21,897 bases of DNA from Chara braunii (GCA_003427395.1 BFEA01000247.1:1202428-1224324), one strand, 5' to 3'. Shown: positions 7,545 to 17,291, counted from the stretch's first letter. Notes: a model not told the origin generated them from the sequence alone. Program-made: numbers and translations.

Positions 7545-8590
7545 GAGTAGCTTTCAAGCGTTTGAACCATGCACTCACGCACCATGAGGTTCTCATGGTA
7601 CCCGACTCGCAACGGTCGTTTGTTGTAACCACTGACGCAAGCCAATACGACATTGGCGCAGTCCTGGCTCAGCAAGAAGGGAAAAAGTTGAGACTGCTCG
7701 CATATATGAGCAAAAAGATGCCATCAAAGAAGTTGGCAAAGTCCACCTACGAGAGGGAACTCTATGCCCTCTACAAGGCACTGATCCGCTGGAGGCACTA
7801 CCTGTTAGGAAGGTTCTTTTACTCGAGAACTGACCACCAGATCCTCAAGTGGATCGAGACACAACCAGTTCTCTCCGATGCACTCAAACGTTGGATTGAA
7901 GTCATAGATCAGTATGACTTCAAACTAGAGTGTGTGAAAGGAGAGTACAACAAGGTTGCGGATGTGTTGTCCCGCAGGGAAGATTATCTAGGTGCCCCAA
8001 TTTCTAAGTTTGGCCTTGCTGAGGACACTAATCGATCCTTGGGGAAGGCCTACAAGGAAGACCTTATCACGATGGACATCATCAACAAACTGAAGGCCAA
8101 AGATAAGGCCACCACTGACGAGTTTGTGATGGTGGATGGGTTACTCTTTCTTGAGAAGGCAGGGTTTAAAAGGTTAATTGTTCCATCTAGAGAGATTTTG
8201 CGTCGATTATTTTTAGGTGAGTGCCACGACGCAACGGGACATTTCGGCTACAAGAAGACTAGTGCTAATTTAGTACAGCGATTCTGGTGGCCTAACATGC
8301 TGGACGATGCAAAGAAGTACGTACAGACCTGTGAGGTCTATCAGCGAGACAAGCCGCGTACTCAAGCTCCGCTTGGGTTACTAAAGCCTTTACCCATCCC
8401 TGCTGGTCCGGGGCAGAGTATCTGCATGGACTTCATGGATACCCTAGTGACCAGTAAGAGTGGGAAGAGACATATCTTTGTCATAGTTAATAGGTTCACT
8501 AAGTTTGCTAGACTAATTGCCATGCCGGAGACCGCCAGGACTGAACACGTTGAAATCATGTCGAAGCAAATGGACAGGCTGAACAAATGA
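7545..8590 (+). pseudogene. pol: RNase H and integrase N-terminal half (element B)
   Basis: Frame 2 is open up to TGA at 8588-8590. RNase H keeps all four acidic residues: Asp in TTDASQYDIGAV (7634-7636), Glu in YERELYAL, Asp in RTDHQILKW and Asp in KVADVLSRR. The integrase zinc finger has the pair H-x4-H (HDATGH, from 8225), but the Cys pair is reduced to C-x2-Y in TCEVYQR, a TGT-to-TAT change. The first DDE Asp is present in MDFMD (8429-8431). About 40 codons later the sequence jumps into the region of the third catalytic residue, so the core containing the second Asp is deleted near 8545-8565. The listed start is a homology limit, not a start codon. Confidence 0.88.
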
Positions 8591-9390
8591 ACCGGGTAGT
8601 GCAGCATCTTCTGAGGCATTGTATTAAGCCCAGCCATGACGACTGGGATGAGAAATTGCCTCTCATCGCCAGTCTGTACAATAATGCAGTACACAACACC
8701 ACCGGGGTCACCCCGAATCAGGAAGGAGGTAGCCTAGATCTGCATTAGACTTCCTACTTCCTGAAAACCGACCTGCTGCAACTCCAGGAACCATTGAATT
8801 CGGTGTCCAGTAAGTTGTCGAGAACATCAAGAAGTCTCAGGAAGCAATGATTGCTTTTGATAACAAACATCGCCGACAGTCCACATTTCAGGTAGGGGAA
8901 CGTGTCTGGGTTAAGGCTAGTGAACTGGGACAGAAGTTCGCATCTCTAGGAAACTAATGCCTCACTATTCCGGTCCCTGGGAAGTCCTTGATGTTGTGGG
9001 TAGTGAAATGGATGGTCCCTCGTACGTTATTCGTATCCCTCATATGTTATTCGTATCCCTGGTCACTTACGCACTTACCCTGTTTTTCATGCCTCAAAGC
9101 TCCCATCACGGAGATCTATGCTGCCCCCAACCATGGATGGCCACGTGGACGTCGACGATATTCTGGAGCACAGAGACATGCCTGTTCCCAAGCCAGCTGG
9201 CAGTGGTAGACCGCCTAAACCTGCAAGGGAGTATAGAGTATGGTTCAGGCATCGTACGGATCCTAAGGAAGATCGATGGTTTACAAGGGAGGAACTAATC
9301 AAGACAGCTCCTCAGATCGTGGCCGAGTATGAGAAGAAACTGAAGGGGAAGGCACCAGCATGGAGCATCTCACGGGACTTTCGAAGCTAA
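8566..9390 (+). pseudogene. pol: integrase C-terminal half, GPY/F module and tail (element B)
   Basis: Several frames carry this part. 8566-8710 reads the segment after the third DDE residue (NGQAEQMNR, then LPLIASLYNNAVH). 8750-8950 (frame 3) continues with AFDNKHRRQSTFQVGERVWV and has a stop at 8811-8813. A one-base shift near 8952 leads to frame 2 with KLMPHYSGPWEVLDVVG and PSYVIRIP, the GPY/F module. A 20-bp duplication (9017-9056) shifts it to frame 1, where the YPVFHASKL segment is followed by an acidic linker. The chromo-like tail EYRVWFRHRTDPKEDRWFT ends it, with stop TAA at 9388-9390. The domain order is certain; the product would be inactive. Confidence 0.83.
9017..9056 (+). repeat. 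20-bp tandem duplication inside the GPY/F region
   Basis: Units 9017-9036 and 9037-9056 (ccctcgtacgttattcgtat and ccctcatatgttattcgtat) differ at two bases. The extra 20 bp breaks the reading frame and looks like replication slippage after insertion. Confidence 0.85.
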
Positions 9391-9396
9391 GGGGGA
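9389..9396 (+). promoter_or_regulatory. polypurine tract (element B)
   Basis: AAGGGGGA overlaps the pol stop codon TAA (9388-9390) and ends at the TG that begins the 3' LTR (9397). It is the expected plus-strand primer site. Confidence 0.75.
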
Positions 9397-10180
9397 TGGA
9401 ATGCGAAGAACGAGCCCTCACGGGGCCCCCATTAGACATACAGAGGCCCCCAGCAAGCCGAGTGCCCACCCTAAGTGAAGGCGGGCCCGAATATTCATCA
9501 GAGGCCAAAATTCGACATTTTCATATATGGGTATTCAGGCTGTTGCAGCCAGCCAGTTGGTTGAGTGGACTCGTGAGCGTCACTAAGCTGCGTCGTACAG
9601 TTGGCCCAGGCCTAGGCAGTTGCGCTGGGCACACCACAGACAAAGCAGGGCCGATACAACATGAAGCAGCCACCGGCCTATGCAAAAGCAGTGCTGTCGA
9701 TGCACCTACCCCGGGGTGCTGCACAATTGCAGCAAAGGGCCCAAGTCCGGAGACTCAGGCCGCACCCAACTGTAAAGGGCCCAGGCCCTCAACTGTAGTC
9801 TCAGGCCTGGGCGCAGGAACTGAGGCCCAACCGGAAGCTACTGGAAGCTTCCAGCCAGGCCGCACGCAGCATCCAGGAGGCTTCTACTTCCATATAGGAA
9901 GTGAGGCAGCCCAGACCAGGCATTCTGGCCCGCGTAGGCAATGCGGTCACGCTGCTGCGCTGCGGCCAGTGCGCTTGCGGGGCGCGTTGAGGTGAAGTGG
10001 GGCCCTGCAGGGCAGCGGTGCGCTGGCAGCCATAGCCAGGCTGCTGGGCGCTAGGGGGTAAGAGTGGGCGATCTGGTGGTCTTCAAGTAAGGAGGCGAGA
10101 GTGTGGGTTATCAAGGTCTGATGAGGGTGACGAGATACGTACCTGGTGCATGAAGAGAGGTCGGCTATGGTGTTGACATC
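9397..10180 (+). repeat. 3' LTR of element B (end not fixed)
   Basis: It begins TGGAATG, the counterpart of TGTTATG at 5367. Bases 9397-9843 match the 5' copy; beyond that there is nothing to compare with. The later part has a TATA-like box at 9892, a GC-rich leader-like stretch with CAGCCATAGCC, then mixed sequence. The end could be anywhere from about 10000 to 10450; 10180 is a placeholder near a CA dinucleotide. Confidence 0.7.
9892..9898 (+). promoter_or_regulatory. TATA-like box of LTR B
   Basis: The sequence CATATAGG lies about 495 bp into the LTR and before the GC-rich leader-like part, as in LTR A. It is less canonical than the box in A. Confidence 0.45.
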
Positions 10181-11355
10181 ATGTGCATTGGTCTTCGAGA
10201 GTCGAAGTGAGCCTGTTGCGTGAACACAGCTGTAGGTAGGATAGTCGAGTAGAGTAGGCTACGCGCTGGGCGCCAGACAGAGAGGAGCGACTTTGGATAC
10301 TGTGTTGGTGTGGCCTGAGGGCTTGAACATTGGCTCGTTACTTCATTGTATTGCTCTATTCGGATGGATTCTCGGTGCAATTGTGCTCTCTGCTTGTACA
10401 CGACTACTTGGACATCTGTGTGATTTCGCAACTTGGTTTTCTGTATATCGTTCACACTCATATTCCTTGCAGTGTGGTGAAGTGGTGAAAGGAGTAGTTT
10501 ACCAGGTGTGGTGGGCCCTGCACATGGTGAACAAGGAGTCCCCAGGAGCAATTGCAAAGTATCAACTTGAGGAAGGCTGAGCAAAACAAATGGAAGTGCT
10601 GCCTTCGGTTCTTTGATAGGGTTCGAGCTCCCACTTCATGTCCTCACTATTATGAAGTCTCCATTGATGTGCTTTTCTTTGCAGATTCCTGGGCTTTTGC
10701 ATTCTCAGTAAGTCAGAAAATAACTCATAGAAGGCATATGGTCCGGAAAAGGACTTTTCTAATTTCTTCATTTGGGGTTGTTAATCCGTGCATGTTGCAG
10801 ACAATCATTGAAGAAATGGTGGGGCCAGCCCAAGCTAGAGAGCGGAAGAAACGTTATGTAGGCGGGTTAGTTACACCCTTTATCCACAAAGGCCTTCCTT
10901 TCTCTCCTTATGTACTGTTGATTGATGAGTTTGATGGTCCTCTGAACCATGTTATGGAGAAATGAAATTGTACATAACCTACATGGCTGCATGGTGAATC
11001 AGTGTTTCGTAGGATGGATATTGCATCTGTGTTTCATAAGATGGTAGGATGGATATTGCATCTGTGTTTCATAAGATGGATATCTATCCTATGACTTGCA
11101 TATCTCGTCAATGCTTTTCTTCTATGTTGTGGTTCAGGTTATGACCTCCTGTTGCATTGGCCGAACAGGCATAATGCTACTCACATGAGTGCTCTTCTTT
11201 CAGTTGGATGAAGTGATTCACTATCTCAGACAGATTTCATTCCACCTAGAGAGTTTGATTTGGTGAATTCCTTCACTTCACCTTCTCCTGAATCAACGTT
11301 CAAAGAGATGTTTAGCAAAGAAAAAGATTCTAAGGGCCATAGCTAGCAACACGAC
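10181..11355 (+). other. unrecognised segment with exon-like pieces
   Basis: The region is less GC-rich than the elements around it. Splice-acceptor-like sites (pyrimidine run then CAG) occur at about 10471, 10682, 11143 and 11206, and a CA|GTAAGT donor-like site at about 10706. Open frames follow some of them. 10472-10578 could encode a segment containing YQVWWALHMVNKESPGAI, and 10552-10965 is a 137-codon ORF whose end reads VLLIDEFDGPLNHVMEK. I recognise no family. It may be a fragment of a host gene, the tail of LTR B followed by host sequence, or chance. No rRNA or tRNA is seen. Confidence 0.35.
11010..11079 (+). repeat. perfect 35-bp tandem repeat
   Basis: 11010-11044 and 11045-11079 are identical, starting taggatggatattgcatctg. 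A partial third unit precedes them (gtgtttcgtaggatgg). This looks like simple slippage in non-coding DNA. Confidence 0.9.
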
Positions 11356-11363
11356 TTCTTCGT

Positions 11364-11395
11364 CTTTTTTTTTCTTTTTTTTTTCAATTTTTTTT
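11364..11395 (-). repeat. A-rich 3' tail of the LINE
   Basis: On the - strand this is an almost pure A run broken by a few G, C and T bases, placed at the 3' side of the ORF2 remnant. It marks the retroposed polyadenylated end. Confidence 0.75.
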
Positions 11396-12022
11396 GGAAA
11401 ACAGGACCTTGAAGTCCTGGCTCCAAATCCATTCTGGGGAGCATCAGTCCGGTTCGTATTCCACGGGCAAGTCAAAGGGAATACAAACTTGTCTTCCACG
11501 CCTGAGTGGACGACATTGTTTACCTCCTGTGGGAGGCATGTACCACCCCTCACCGCTGCCTCATTGATAGCCTCATTAAGTACTCCCAGGGTGCCCCTTT
11601 CCTCGGGCTTTCACCTGCAGACCCTAAATCTCTCTCACCCAAAGCAAGTCTGACTACTACTCTCAGCTGACTGGCTGTCGAATGTGCTTGAACAACTAGA
11701 GCAGATCCTACCATCCCTTCTGTGGTGATATCTCGGTGTGCCCCGGGCTAGTCCTGTCCTCGGGCGCCAGTTTCAGAGCTACACAGTGCTGGCCTCCCGG
11801 GATACCCTGTGAGTTTTAGTGCCCAGGTTGACCAGTGTTTTCTATCACCAATTGGATTGCTGAACCCAGGCAGTTGCCTGGCTGCCCCAGGACAATTCAA
11901 TATCTAGCGCTACCTGGTTGCAGAATCCCATGGCATCCTGTGCCATTGTGAGCTAGGGCTTTCAGTTTGATGCTATGCTGACATCCGCAGGTACCACCCT
12001 GCTAGGCTCTGAGCGGGCCTGT
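11396..12022 (-). other. 3' untranslated region of the LINE
   Basis: No long open frame with recognisable content is present between the last ORF2-like stretch and the A-rich tail. A short - strand ORF across 11293-11553 runs through the A tail as Lys codons and is not credible as a gene. Confidence 0.5.
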
Positions 12023-13723
12023 TCAAGACAGCTTGTGCTCCCCTCTTCCTTGTGTGCCCCGCCTCCATGTACACGTGAGCTGGCTTCCCTCTATCAGCCC
12101 CAGTTTCCAGTTTCCTGGGGAGTCCTTCACAAATTTGTCGATGATGTCTTGCTTCTTCTCAGGTTCTTGTATGGCTTGCTTACTCACTCTGTGCCAATCC
12201 GCTTGGTATTCTGTGTCCAGTTTCTGTTTGAGGTCCTCGCAAGCCTTATTTGGTGGCACCTCTTACGCATCAATGTTCTCCTTGCATCTCGTTTTCCAGA
12301 CCACCCAGAGTGTAAGAGGCCGGAGTCTCCTATAAAACTTTGGCGCCCACTTGTGCACTCCTTGGGTTGTAGACAACCTGAGAGTAAGGTCAGGGTATCC
12401 CCTGTTAGCTCGCTGCCGGTGACTCTGCACCAGAGCTCCCCGGCATAGCACCACAGTTATTCTGCCTTTGGGCAGAGCAGCATGCAGTCCGCGATGTCTT
12501 GTGCCAACCCCCTATCACAGATCCCGCAGAGGTCGTGGAAATCTTGTCTGTTGGCCCGTGGCCTGCACTTGCGCAGCCACTTGTTGACTGGGAGCACTTG
12601 GTAGGTTATCAACCATTGCATACTTCTGACCCTGGTATTACAGATGACGAGGACCACATTCTAGGGTATCCTGGTCAGGCGGTCCAGGCTTGCGGGCACT
12701 TTCCTCTCCGATTGCTGGGCCAGCGTATCCTGAGTATTCGTGGACCTACGTCTCGGCCTGTAGCCCAACCTGGTCGTGTAGTTCAGAATGCCAATGCGAT
12801 GCTCAACCCTGCCCACCATGGTTGGGAGCTTCCATGCCCATTCTGCTGGGTCGAGCTCGAGCTCCTGGATCGGTCTTCTGGGCCCGAAGATCTTATAGTC
12901 ATCGTCCTCCACAACTCTGGTCTTTCTGAGGCAGGAGAGCTTCACCGCCGCGTGTGTCCGGCTGGTTTTATTAACTCCACTGGTTGTTGGACCCACTTCT
13001 TCTCTGTGGTGTATCCCGACCAATCTCCACCCCCCCCCTAGGGCCAACCCTTTTGATGAAGGATAGTGCCACTTACGAGGGGATTTTCCCAGCCACAGGT
13101 TGCCCATTCTCCTACTGCTCATATGGGTTCTTTTGCAAGGAGCGTGAACCATGACTGGGGGATGGACAGGAGGAGGTTGTTCAAATTCTGCGGCAGGTTG
13201 TGGCACATCTTTAGTGCATCATGCAGCTCCGTGTGAGTCTTCCAGCGCTTCTGGTCTTTGTGCCAGATGTGCTTCACCTGCCAAACGCCTCTCCCACCCA
13301 TGTAGTCCATCTACCGCCCAGTGTTTTTGGGCTCTATCCTGTATCCACTGGTTGCAGACAAGGGGTTGCCTGAGCAGGTCTTCTCTAGTGGCAGGTGATT
13401 TAACCTTTGCCAGGAAAATCTCCCACCGATAGTCGCTGTTGCCCGCCCGTCGTTGAGCCTGCTACTGATCGTGATTTGCTCCTGCCTCTCTTTTCTCCCT
13501 TCCCAGGACTTGGACATGATCCAGAACATACCCTGCATGTTGCTGGGTGAGCGAATCGCAGGCAGTTGTCTGACCCTGTGTAACGCTAGTGTGGCCCAGG
13601 GCAAGTCACGGTGGGTCAGCGGTTTAAGGACTTACTTATTTTGGACTCTTTGGAGAGCTTTTGTCTGGGTTTCCAGGTCAAGAATTCCTAGCCCCCCTCA
13701 GCCTTTGGGCTGGATCATGTGCT
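12023..13723 (-). pseudogene. LINE ORF2 C-terminal region with Cys-rich motif
   Basis: The protein continues below the RT domain in shifting frames. An Arg/Trp-rich stretch covers 13311-13604, followed by segments at 13119-13310, 12661-13206 and 12457-12657. The last one contains CGIC (codons at 12517-12528) followed by DCMLLCPKAE, resembling the C-x2-C...H-x3-5-C finger near the end of plant LINE ORF2 proteins; the usual His position appears to be Asp. The end continues through 12263-12454 and 12023-12259, the latter a Lys/Gln/Asp-rich helical-looking tail. Frames change at least five times, so this is a pseudogene. The finger is supported by motif only. Confidence 0.68.
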
Positions 13724-14626
13724 TCATGCAACTTTGAAGTTGAAGTTCTGCTTCGCCGGGCCGCCTGTCCAAAGGTAGGCCGATGCCCTTCTTCCGAGGG
13801 TCTTCCTCATGCCACTCTCGGGGGTCCAGACCATGGCAGTGTATTGTAACATGGACAACATGGAGGCATTCAGTATTGAGTGCTCTGCTGAAGACAGAGG
13901 TGTATCGGACCATGCGTCCAGTTTGACAATCATTTTGGCCAGGATTTCTGGCGCCATTGCTTGGTCCGGGCCATTGTCCATCAGTTTGATGCCGAGGAAG
14001 TGCAGTGGGGTCTGTCGGTCCTGCCATGCGAATCCCTCCAGGGTGATTGCCTGTGGAGGCTCCACCGTATCAACCAGCCACCAGCCTGTTGTTTCGTGCC
14101 AGTTGATTCTCATCTCCAAGGCCATGTGGAAAGCCTGCGTTGAACGTGTCAGAGCTTGGAACAAGGAGTCCTAGCCCCTGATAAGGGCTGTGAGGTTGTA
14201 TGCAAAGAGCAACGTTACCGCAGGGAGACTCTATGTCCGTTCGGAGCAGGCTCAGCCACAAGTCTCTCTATTGAGGGATCCTTGCATGGGTATGAGGCGA
14301 TGGCTTGCATTGTGAACAGGAAGAGCGGGGCCGCCAGCGGGTCACCTAGGCGGGCTGATCTTGACACTTGTACGGGGCTGAAAGAAAGCTGTTCACCTGC
14401 GCCTGCCTGTGTGCATGGTTATATGGAACTCTCGCCCAGTGCCGCAAGTTGGGCATCACTCCCATACACTCCGTGCATTGCTGCTGAAGTTCCAATTGAC
14501 TTGGTCATACGGCTTTTCAAAGTCAAAGAAGAGGATAGCTGTGTCGATTCTCGTGTCCTTTATATATCTGCCCACCTCTGTCAAAGTCATGATGTTGTCC
14601 AGTACAAGCCTTTTTAAAATTTTATT
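13724..14626 (-). pseudogene. LINE reverse transcriptase domain, inactivated
   Basis: The RT motifs are readable in order on the - strand. A segment LVLDNIMTLTEVGRY leads to motif A, FFDFEKPYD (14530-14504), which keeps the first Asp. Motif B, GDPLAAPLFLF, lies within 14358-14314. Motif C should be F/Y-A-D-D but reads FAYN at 14206-14195, so both catalytic Asp residues are lost. Frameshifts separate A from B (near 14490 and 14370) and B from C (near 14220), and there is a stop right after motif C. From 14164 down to 13724 a 146-codon open stretch carries the thumb-like part, with HFLGIKL and YTAMVW. Family is certain; subclass is not. Confidence 0.85.
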
Positions 14627-14639
14627 TTCTTCGAAATAG

Positions 14640-15222
14640 GCACTGCGCTGGCAAAGTGAAAGGATTCACATGGCAGACACCCAGTCCCGGTCTCAGTGTC
14701 CCGACAAGCCCAGTCCTACGGCAGTCCGGTAGGCTAGGTCATAGGGTCTAGGGGGTCCGAAATGTCGTAGGCAGGTAGGGGTCCGGTACCGACAAGAAAA
14801 GTCCAGAAGTGTCCTGACCGGTACCCGACAAGAAAAGTCCGGAGGCGTCCAGTCCAGTCCGACAGTCCCAAGTCCAATTTGCAGCATGTCCCAGGAAAGT
14901 CCGGAAGGTACCGGGCCGACAAAATGTTTGCAGCAGACAGGCCGTGGCCGACTGTTACCGTTCTGCAGCAGGCCAAGCCAAGTGAAGAAAAATCTTATAT
15001 TTAGCTGCTACAGTGCAGCGACTCGTCATTTGTTCAGTTGCAAGACGAGGAAGTGCTGCTGCTGCATGTGCGTTTCGGCAACTTCAGCACTGTGCGCCCG
15101 AAGAAGAAGAGGGCGCCCGAGAAATAGTCCATAGCTAGGTTAGACGTAGAGCAGGAGGACGGGGGCCATAGCCACCAAGGTGTAAGATACTTGAGTGGGT
15201 GTATCCAGGGTAACGATCCAGG

Positions 15223-15224
<2 letters not shown>
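14640..15224 (+). repeat. LTR- or leader-like sequence upstream of element C
   Basis: The first part (about 14680-14910) is dense in AGTCC and CCGACAAG, including two ~35-bp near-copies beginning CCGGTACC at 14783 and 14818. An AT-rich TATA-like patch (CTTATATTTAG, near 14994) follows, then a GC-rich leader-like part with GGCCATAGCC at about 15164, then the GA tract. The layout resembles LTRs A and B, and it precedes the gag start of C. However, I could not align it with the LTR-like region after C (21193 on), so its assignment is tentative. Confidence 0.4.
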
Positions 15225-15286
<62 letters not shown>

Positions 15287-15287
15287 N

Positions 15288-15368
<81 letters not shown>
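15225..15368 (+). repeat. GA microsatellite, about 144 bp
   Basis: An uninterrupted (AG)n tract with N at 15287. Its true length is uncertain because assemblies often collapse such tracts. Open frames across it are artefacts. Confidence 0.95.
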
Positions 15369-15372
<4 letters not shown>

Positions 15373-15566
15373 AAGAAGGGGGAAGCCATAACCGCTGTCG
15401 GGTGGCTGTCTACCAGCCGAACGTTCCATTTTTTACCAAACAAAATGATCTCTTGTGAGTTTCCTTAAGTTTTTGCATGTGTTGGTGTGTGAATGCTCGT
15501 GACAGAGGAGTTTGAGGGGAATCTTGGGGGTTCTTGGTCTCGGTACTAACCTTTGGATAAGCCGAA

Positions 15567-15784
15567 GTGACAACCCGGGAGGCGGTCGCAAGCGGGACCA
15601 AGCGCGGGCGAAAATCAAAGAATTGGATGCGACGATTAAAGAAGAAGGCAAAAACGACAGGCTTGAACGAGAGGGAGAGGATCTTGAAGAAAACGGAGAC
15701 TGGAAAAGGGATGCGGGCGTTGGTCAACGGCAACCAGGGAACTCGCTCGAGTGGATATCGGGACTGGGACCAAGCCAGAGGTAG
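15567..15784 (+). pseudogene. gag: gag N-terminal remnant (element C)
   Basis: A GTG at 15567 sits where a start codon could be and may be a decayed ATG. Frame 3 begins TTREAVASGTK, then a shift near 15602 continues in frame 2 with AKIKELDATIKEEG and a Glu/Asp/Lys/Arg-rich stretch, ending at TAG 15782-15784. Such a charged, coiled-coil-like start is common in Ty3-type Gag. There is no homologue in the window to test this, because A and B lack their gag starts. Confidence 0.45.
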
Positions 15785-15848
15785 AACCGCGATCCGACAA
15801 AGATCAGGAGTAGATCTTTCACCAAACAGGGATGATGGTCGGCTCAAA

Positions 15849-15900
15849 ATGGTGAGCGGTTCGACATGATCGAGATGGTGAACGGTTTGGCATGCTCGAT
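15849..15900 (+). repeat. degenerate 26-bp tandem pair
   Basis: 15849-15874 and 15875-15900 (atggtgagcggttcgacatg... and atggtgaacggtttggcatg...) match at 21 of 26 bases. GGTTCGA-like words recur to about 16300. Confidence 0.7.
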
Positions 15901-17030
15901 TTTGCTCAGTGTGGCCCACCCGGTTTAATTGGCATGTTTTGCTTGATCAACCTGGTGTTCAGTTCCGAGTGACCAGCTTAGTAATCCGTGGCACGATAAA
16001 CAACTTAACGGCTTCGATGGTCCGGGGTCCTAAGTTGTTTGAGCACGGTATGGTCGATGGTTCGATGACATCGATATTCGTTGGATCCGCCTCGACACTC
16101 AAAGTGACCAGTGAGGAGGATGCTTTGACGTCGTCAGTTTATGCATCTAAAGTAACCAGCTTCGGTACAATTTGTGATCCGCTTCAGCGTGCTATGGGTT
16201 CGACTTTGGTGCGGCAGCCACAATATGGTAATCTGATCGGGGCGATCGAGTTTGGTATGGATTCGGGTATGGTGATCGCCAACTTCGGTGAGGGGTGACG
16301 GTCGGTCCGGTATCGTTGCCACGTGATGGTGGTTGTCTCGGTATCTTGTTTGGTCCTCCTACGCTAGGAAGGGACCAGTCTTGGGATTGCTTAGGACGAA
16401 CCCTCAAACTTGCGCGATGGGAAGGATTTTTCAGGAAAAATCAAAGCTTAATAGCCCTACCTCGAGGTTCGATGAAGAGGGTGAGTAAGGTCTTGTGCCT
16501 ATGACGATAGGATCGGGAGGAATGAGAGACAAGAGAGGCGCTTGGATGTAAAATGAAGTAAGAGGACCAGTAGAAAAGTCGATGCCACGGCAGGGGACGA
16601 GCAGGCTTGGCTCCGACAGACATGTGATAACTGGTTCAAAAGAAAAAGCCCATGAGGATGTGCCCTTGAGGTTCTTGATAACCGTCGAAGCAAGGAGCGC
16701 GCGCACCAGGCCTTCCGCGTAACCGATCCCTGCGGCTGAAGGGACCTGACAAGGAGAAAGTGCGTTGGCAGTGTCGGCGGGTAGTAGGCTTGTGAAGAAG
16801 TATGGCTGGAGAAGAAAAACTTTGGCAGCAAGCAGGGACCAAAGAAGAGGTACGACATGATTGGGTGGAAGGATGGAAGGAGGATCGATAGAGGACGAGG
16901 CCGTAGGGAAGGAGCTGAGGCAAACCCGTCATGCATGGGAATTGAAGATGGGCCAGGTGCGAGCGCGGGCCAGCAAAACTCTTGCACCAGCCAGGAGATC
17001 GGGCGAGTAATTGAAGGGGAGGGGAAAAAA
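15901..17030 (+). other. region of gag C without a readable protein
   Basis: This lies between the gag start remnant and the recognisable gag tail, where the capsid part should be. A 129-codon ORF (15909-16298) and - strand ORFs (16431-17073) show no capsid-like or other recognisable features. Either gag is decayed beyond reading here or another sequence has inserted. Confidence 0.45.
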
Positions 17031-17291
17031 CGTCACAACCAGCCATACTACAAGGAAATACAGTTGAGTGCATTGTAACCGATCAAGCCAACAAGAACTG
17101 AAACGACCGGGTTACCGAAGAGACGAGAAGTAGTGGGAGCAAAGAGTAGGAATCATTGAGGCGGGGTTTATGGTCTCTTGGAGAGTGTATATAAGATACA
17201 CACAAGATTCCGGTACTGTTTGTGGTCCAATAGTGATCTCCACGACACAGTGGGTTGTCCTTTGAAAGCTAAGGGCAAACTGTTGGGAAAG
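17031..17291 (+). pseudogene. gag: gag C-terminal part with damaged zinc knuckle (element C)
   Basis: The readable tail matches element A. NQPYYKEIQ near 17040 corresponds to SQPHYVAKQ in A, and frame 3 at 17178-17258 reads VYKIHTRFRYCLWS and on to a terminal Cys. The knuckle is C-x2-S-x4-H-x4-C (17217-17258): the second Cys is Ser (TCC at 17226-17228), so zinc binding should be lost. Stops lie between the two parts. The gag frame runs past the frameshift site without the TAA seen in A, because TCA stands at that position. Confidence 0.75.

Larger units (their letters stand above)
5367..10180 (+). mobile_element. Ty3/gypsy LTR retrotransposon B, internally deleted
   Basis: Two related LTRs (5367 onward and 9397 onward) flank a broken gag-pol in the order gag tail, protease, RT, RNase H, integrase, GPY/F, tail, polypurine tract. 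The first LTR stops after 443 bp and joins the gag tail directly, so the rest of the LTR, the primer-binding site and most of gag are gone. The LTR segments are about 90% identical by eye. I found no target-site duplication because the outer end of the 3' LTR cannot be fixed; it lies somewhere between 10000 and 10450. RT and RNase H sequences differ clearly from A and C, so B is another lineage. Confidence 0.88.
11363..14626 (-). mobile_element. 5'-truncated LINE-type non-LTR retrotransposon
   Basis: Read on the - strand the order is RT palm (14530 down to 14190), a long C-terminal region, a zinc-finger-like Cys motif near 12530-12460, a non-coding end, and an A-rich tail at 11395-11364. This is the layout of LINE ORF2. 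No endonuclease domain precedes the RT, so the copy is 5'-truncated, which is common for LINEs. TTCTTCG occurs at both edges (11356-11362 and 14627-14633) and may be a 7-bp target-site duplication; it sits next to low-complexity T-rich DNA, so chance is possible. Frameshifts and stops are numerous. Confidence 0.85.

Noticed and set aside
5367-9397. Target-site duplication for element B from TGTGA at 5362-5366
   Set aside because: TGTGC after CATCA near 10178 matches only 4 of 5, and TGTGA near 10419 is not preceded by CA. With the LTR end unknown neither is convincing.
15034-15458. ORFs of about 90-130 codons on both strands across the GA tract
   Set aside because: They are alternating Ser-Leu or Arg-Glu from the (GA)n microsatellite, not proteins.
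15535-15555. TGGTCTCGG as a primer-binding site for element C
   Set aside because: It starts with TGG in a plausible place before gag, but I cannot match it confidently to a tRNA 3' end and the LTR border is unknown.
15855-16480. GGTTCGA words as tRNA B-boxes
   Set aside because: No A-box, cloverleaf or acceptor pairing at suitable spacing could be found.
16431-17073. 145- and 162-codon - strand ORFs
   Set aside because: Ser/Pro/Leu/Cys-rich with no motif, overlapping one another in different frames, in a region expected to be decayed gag.
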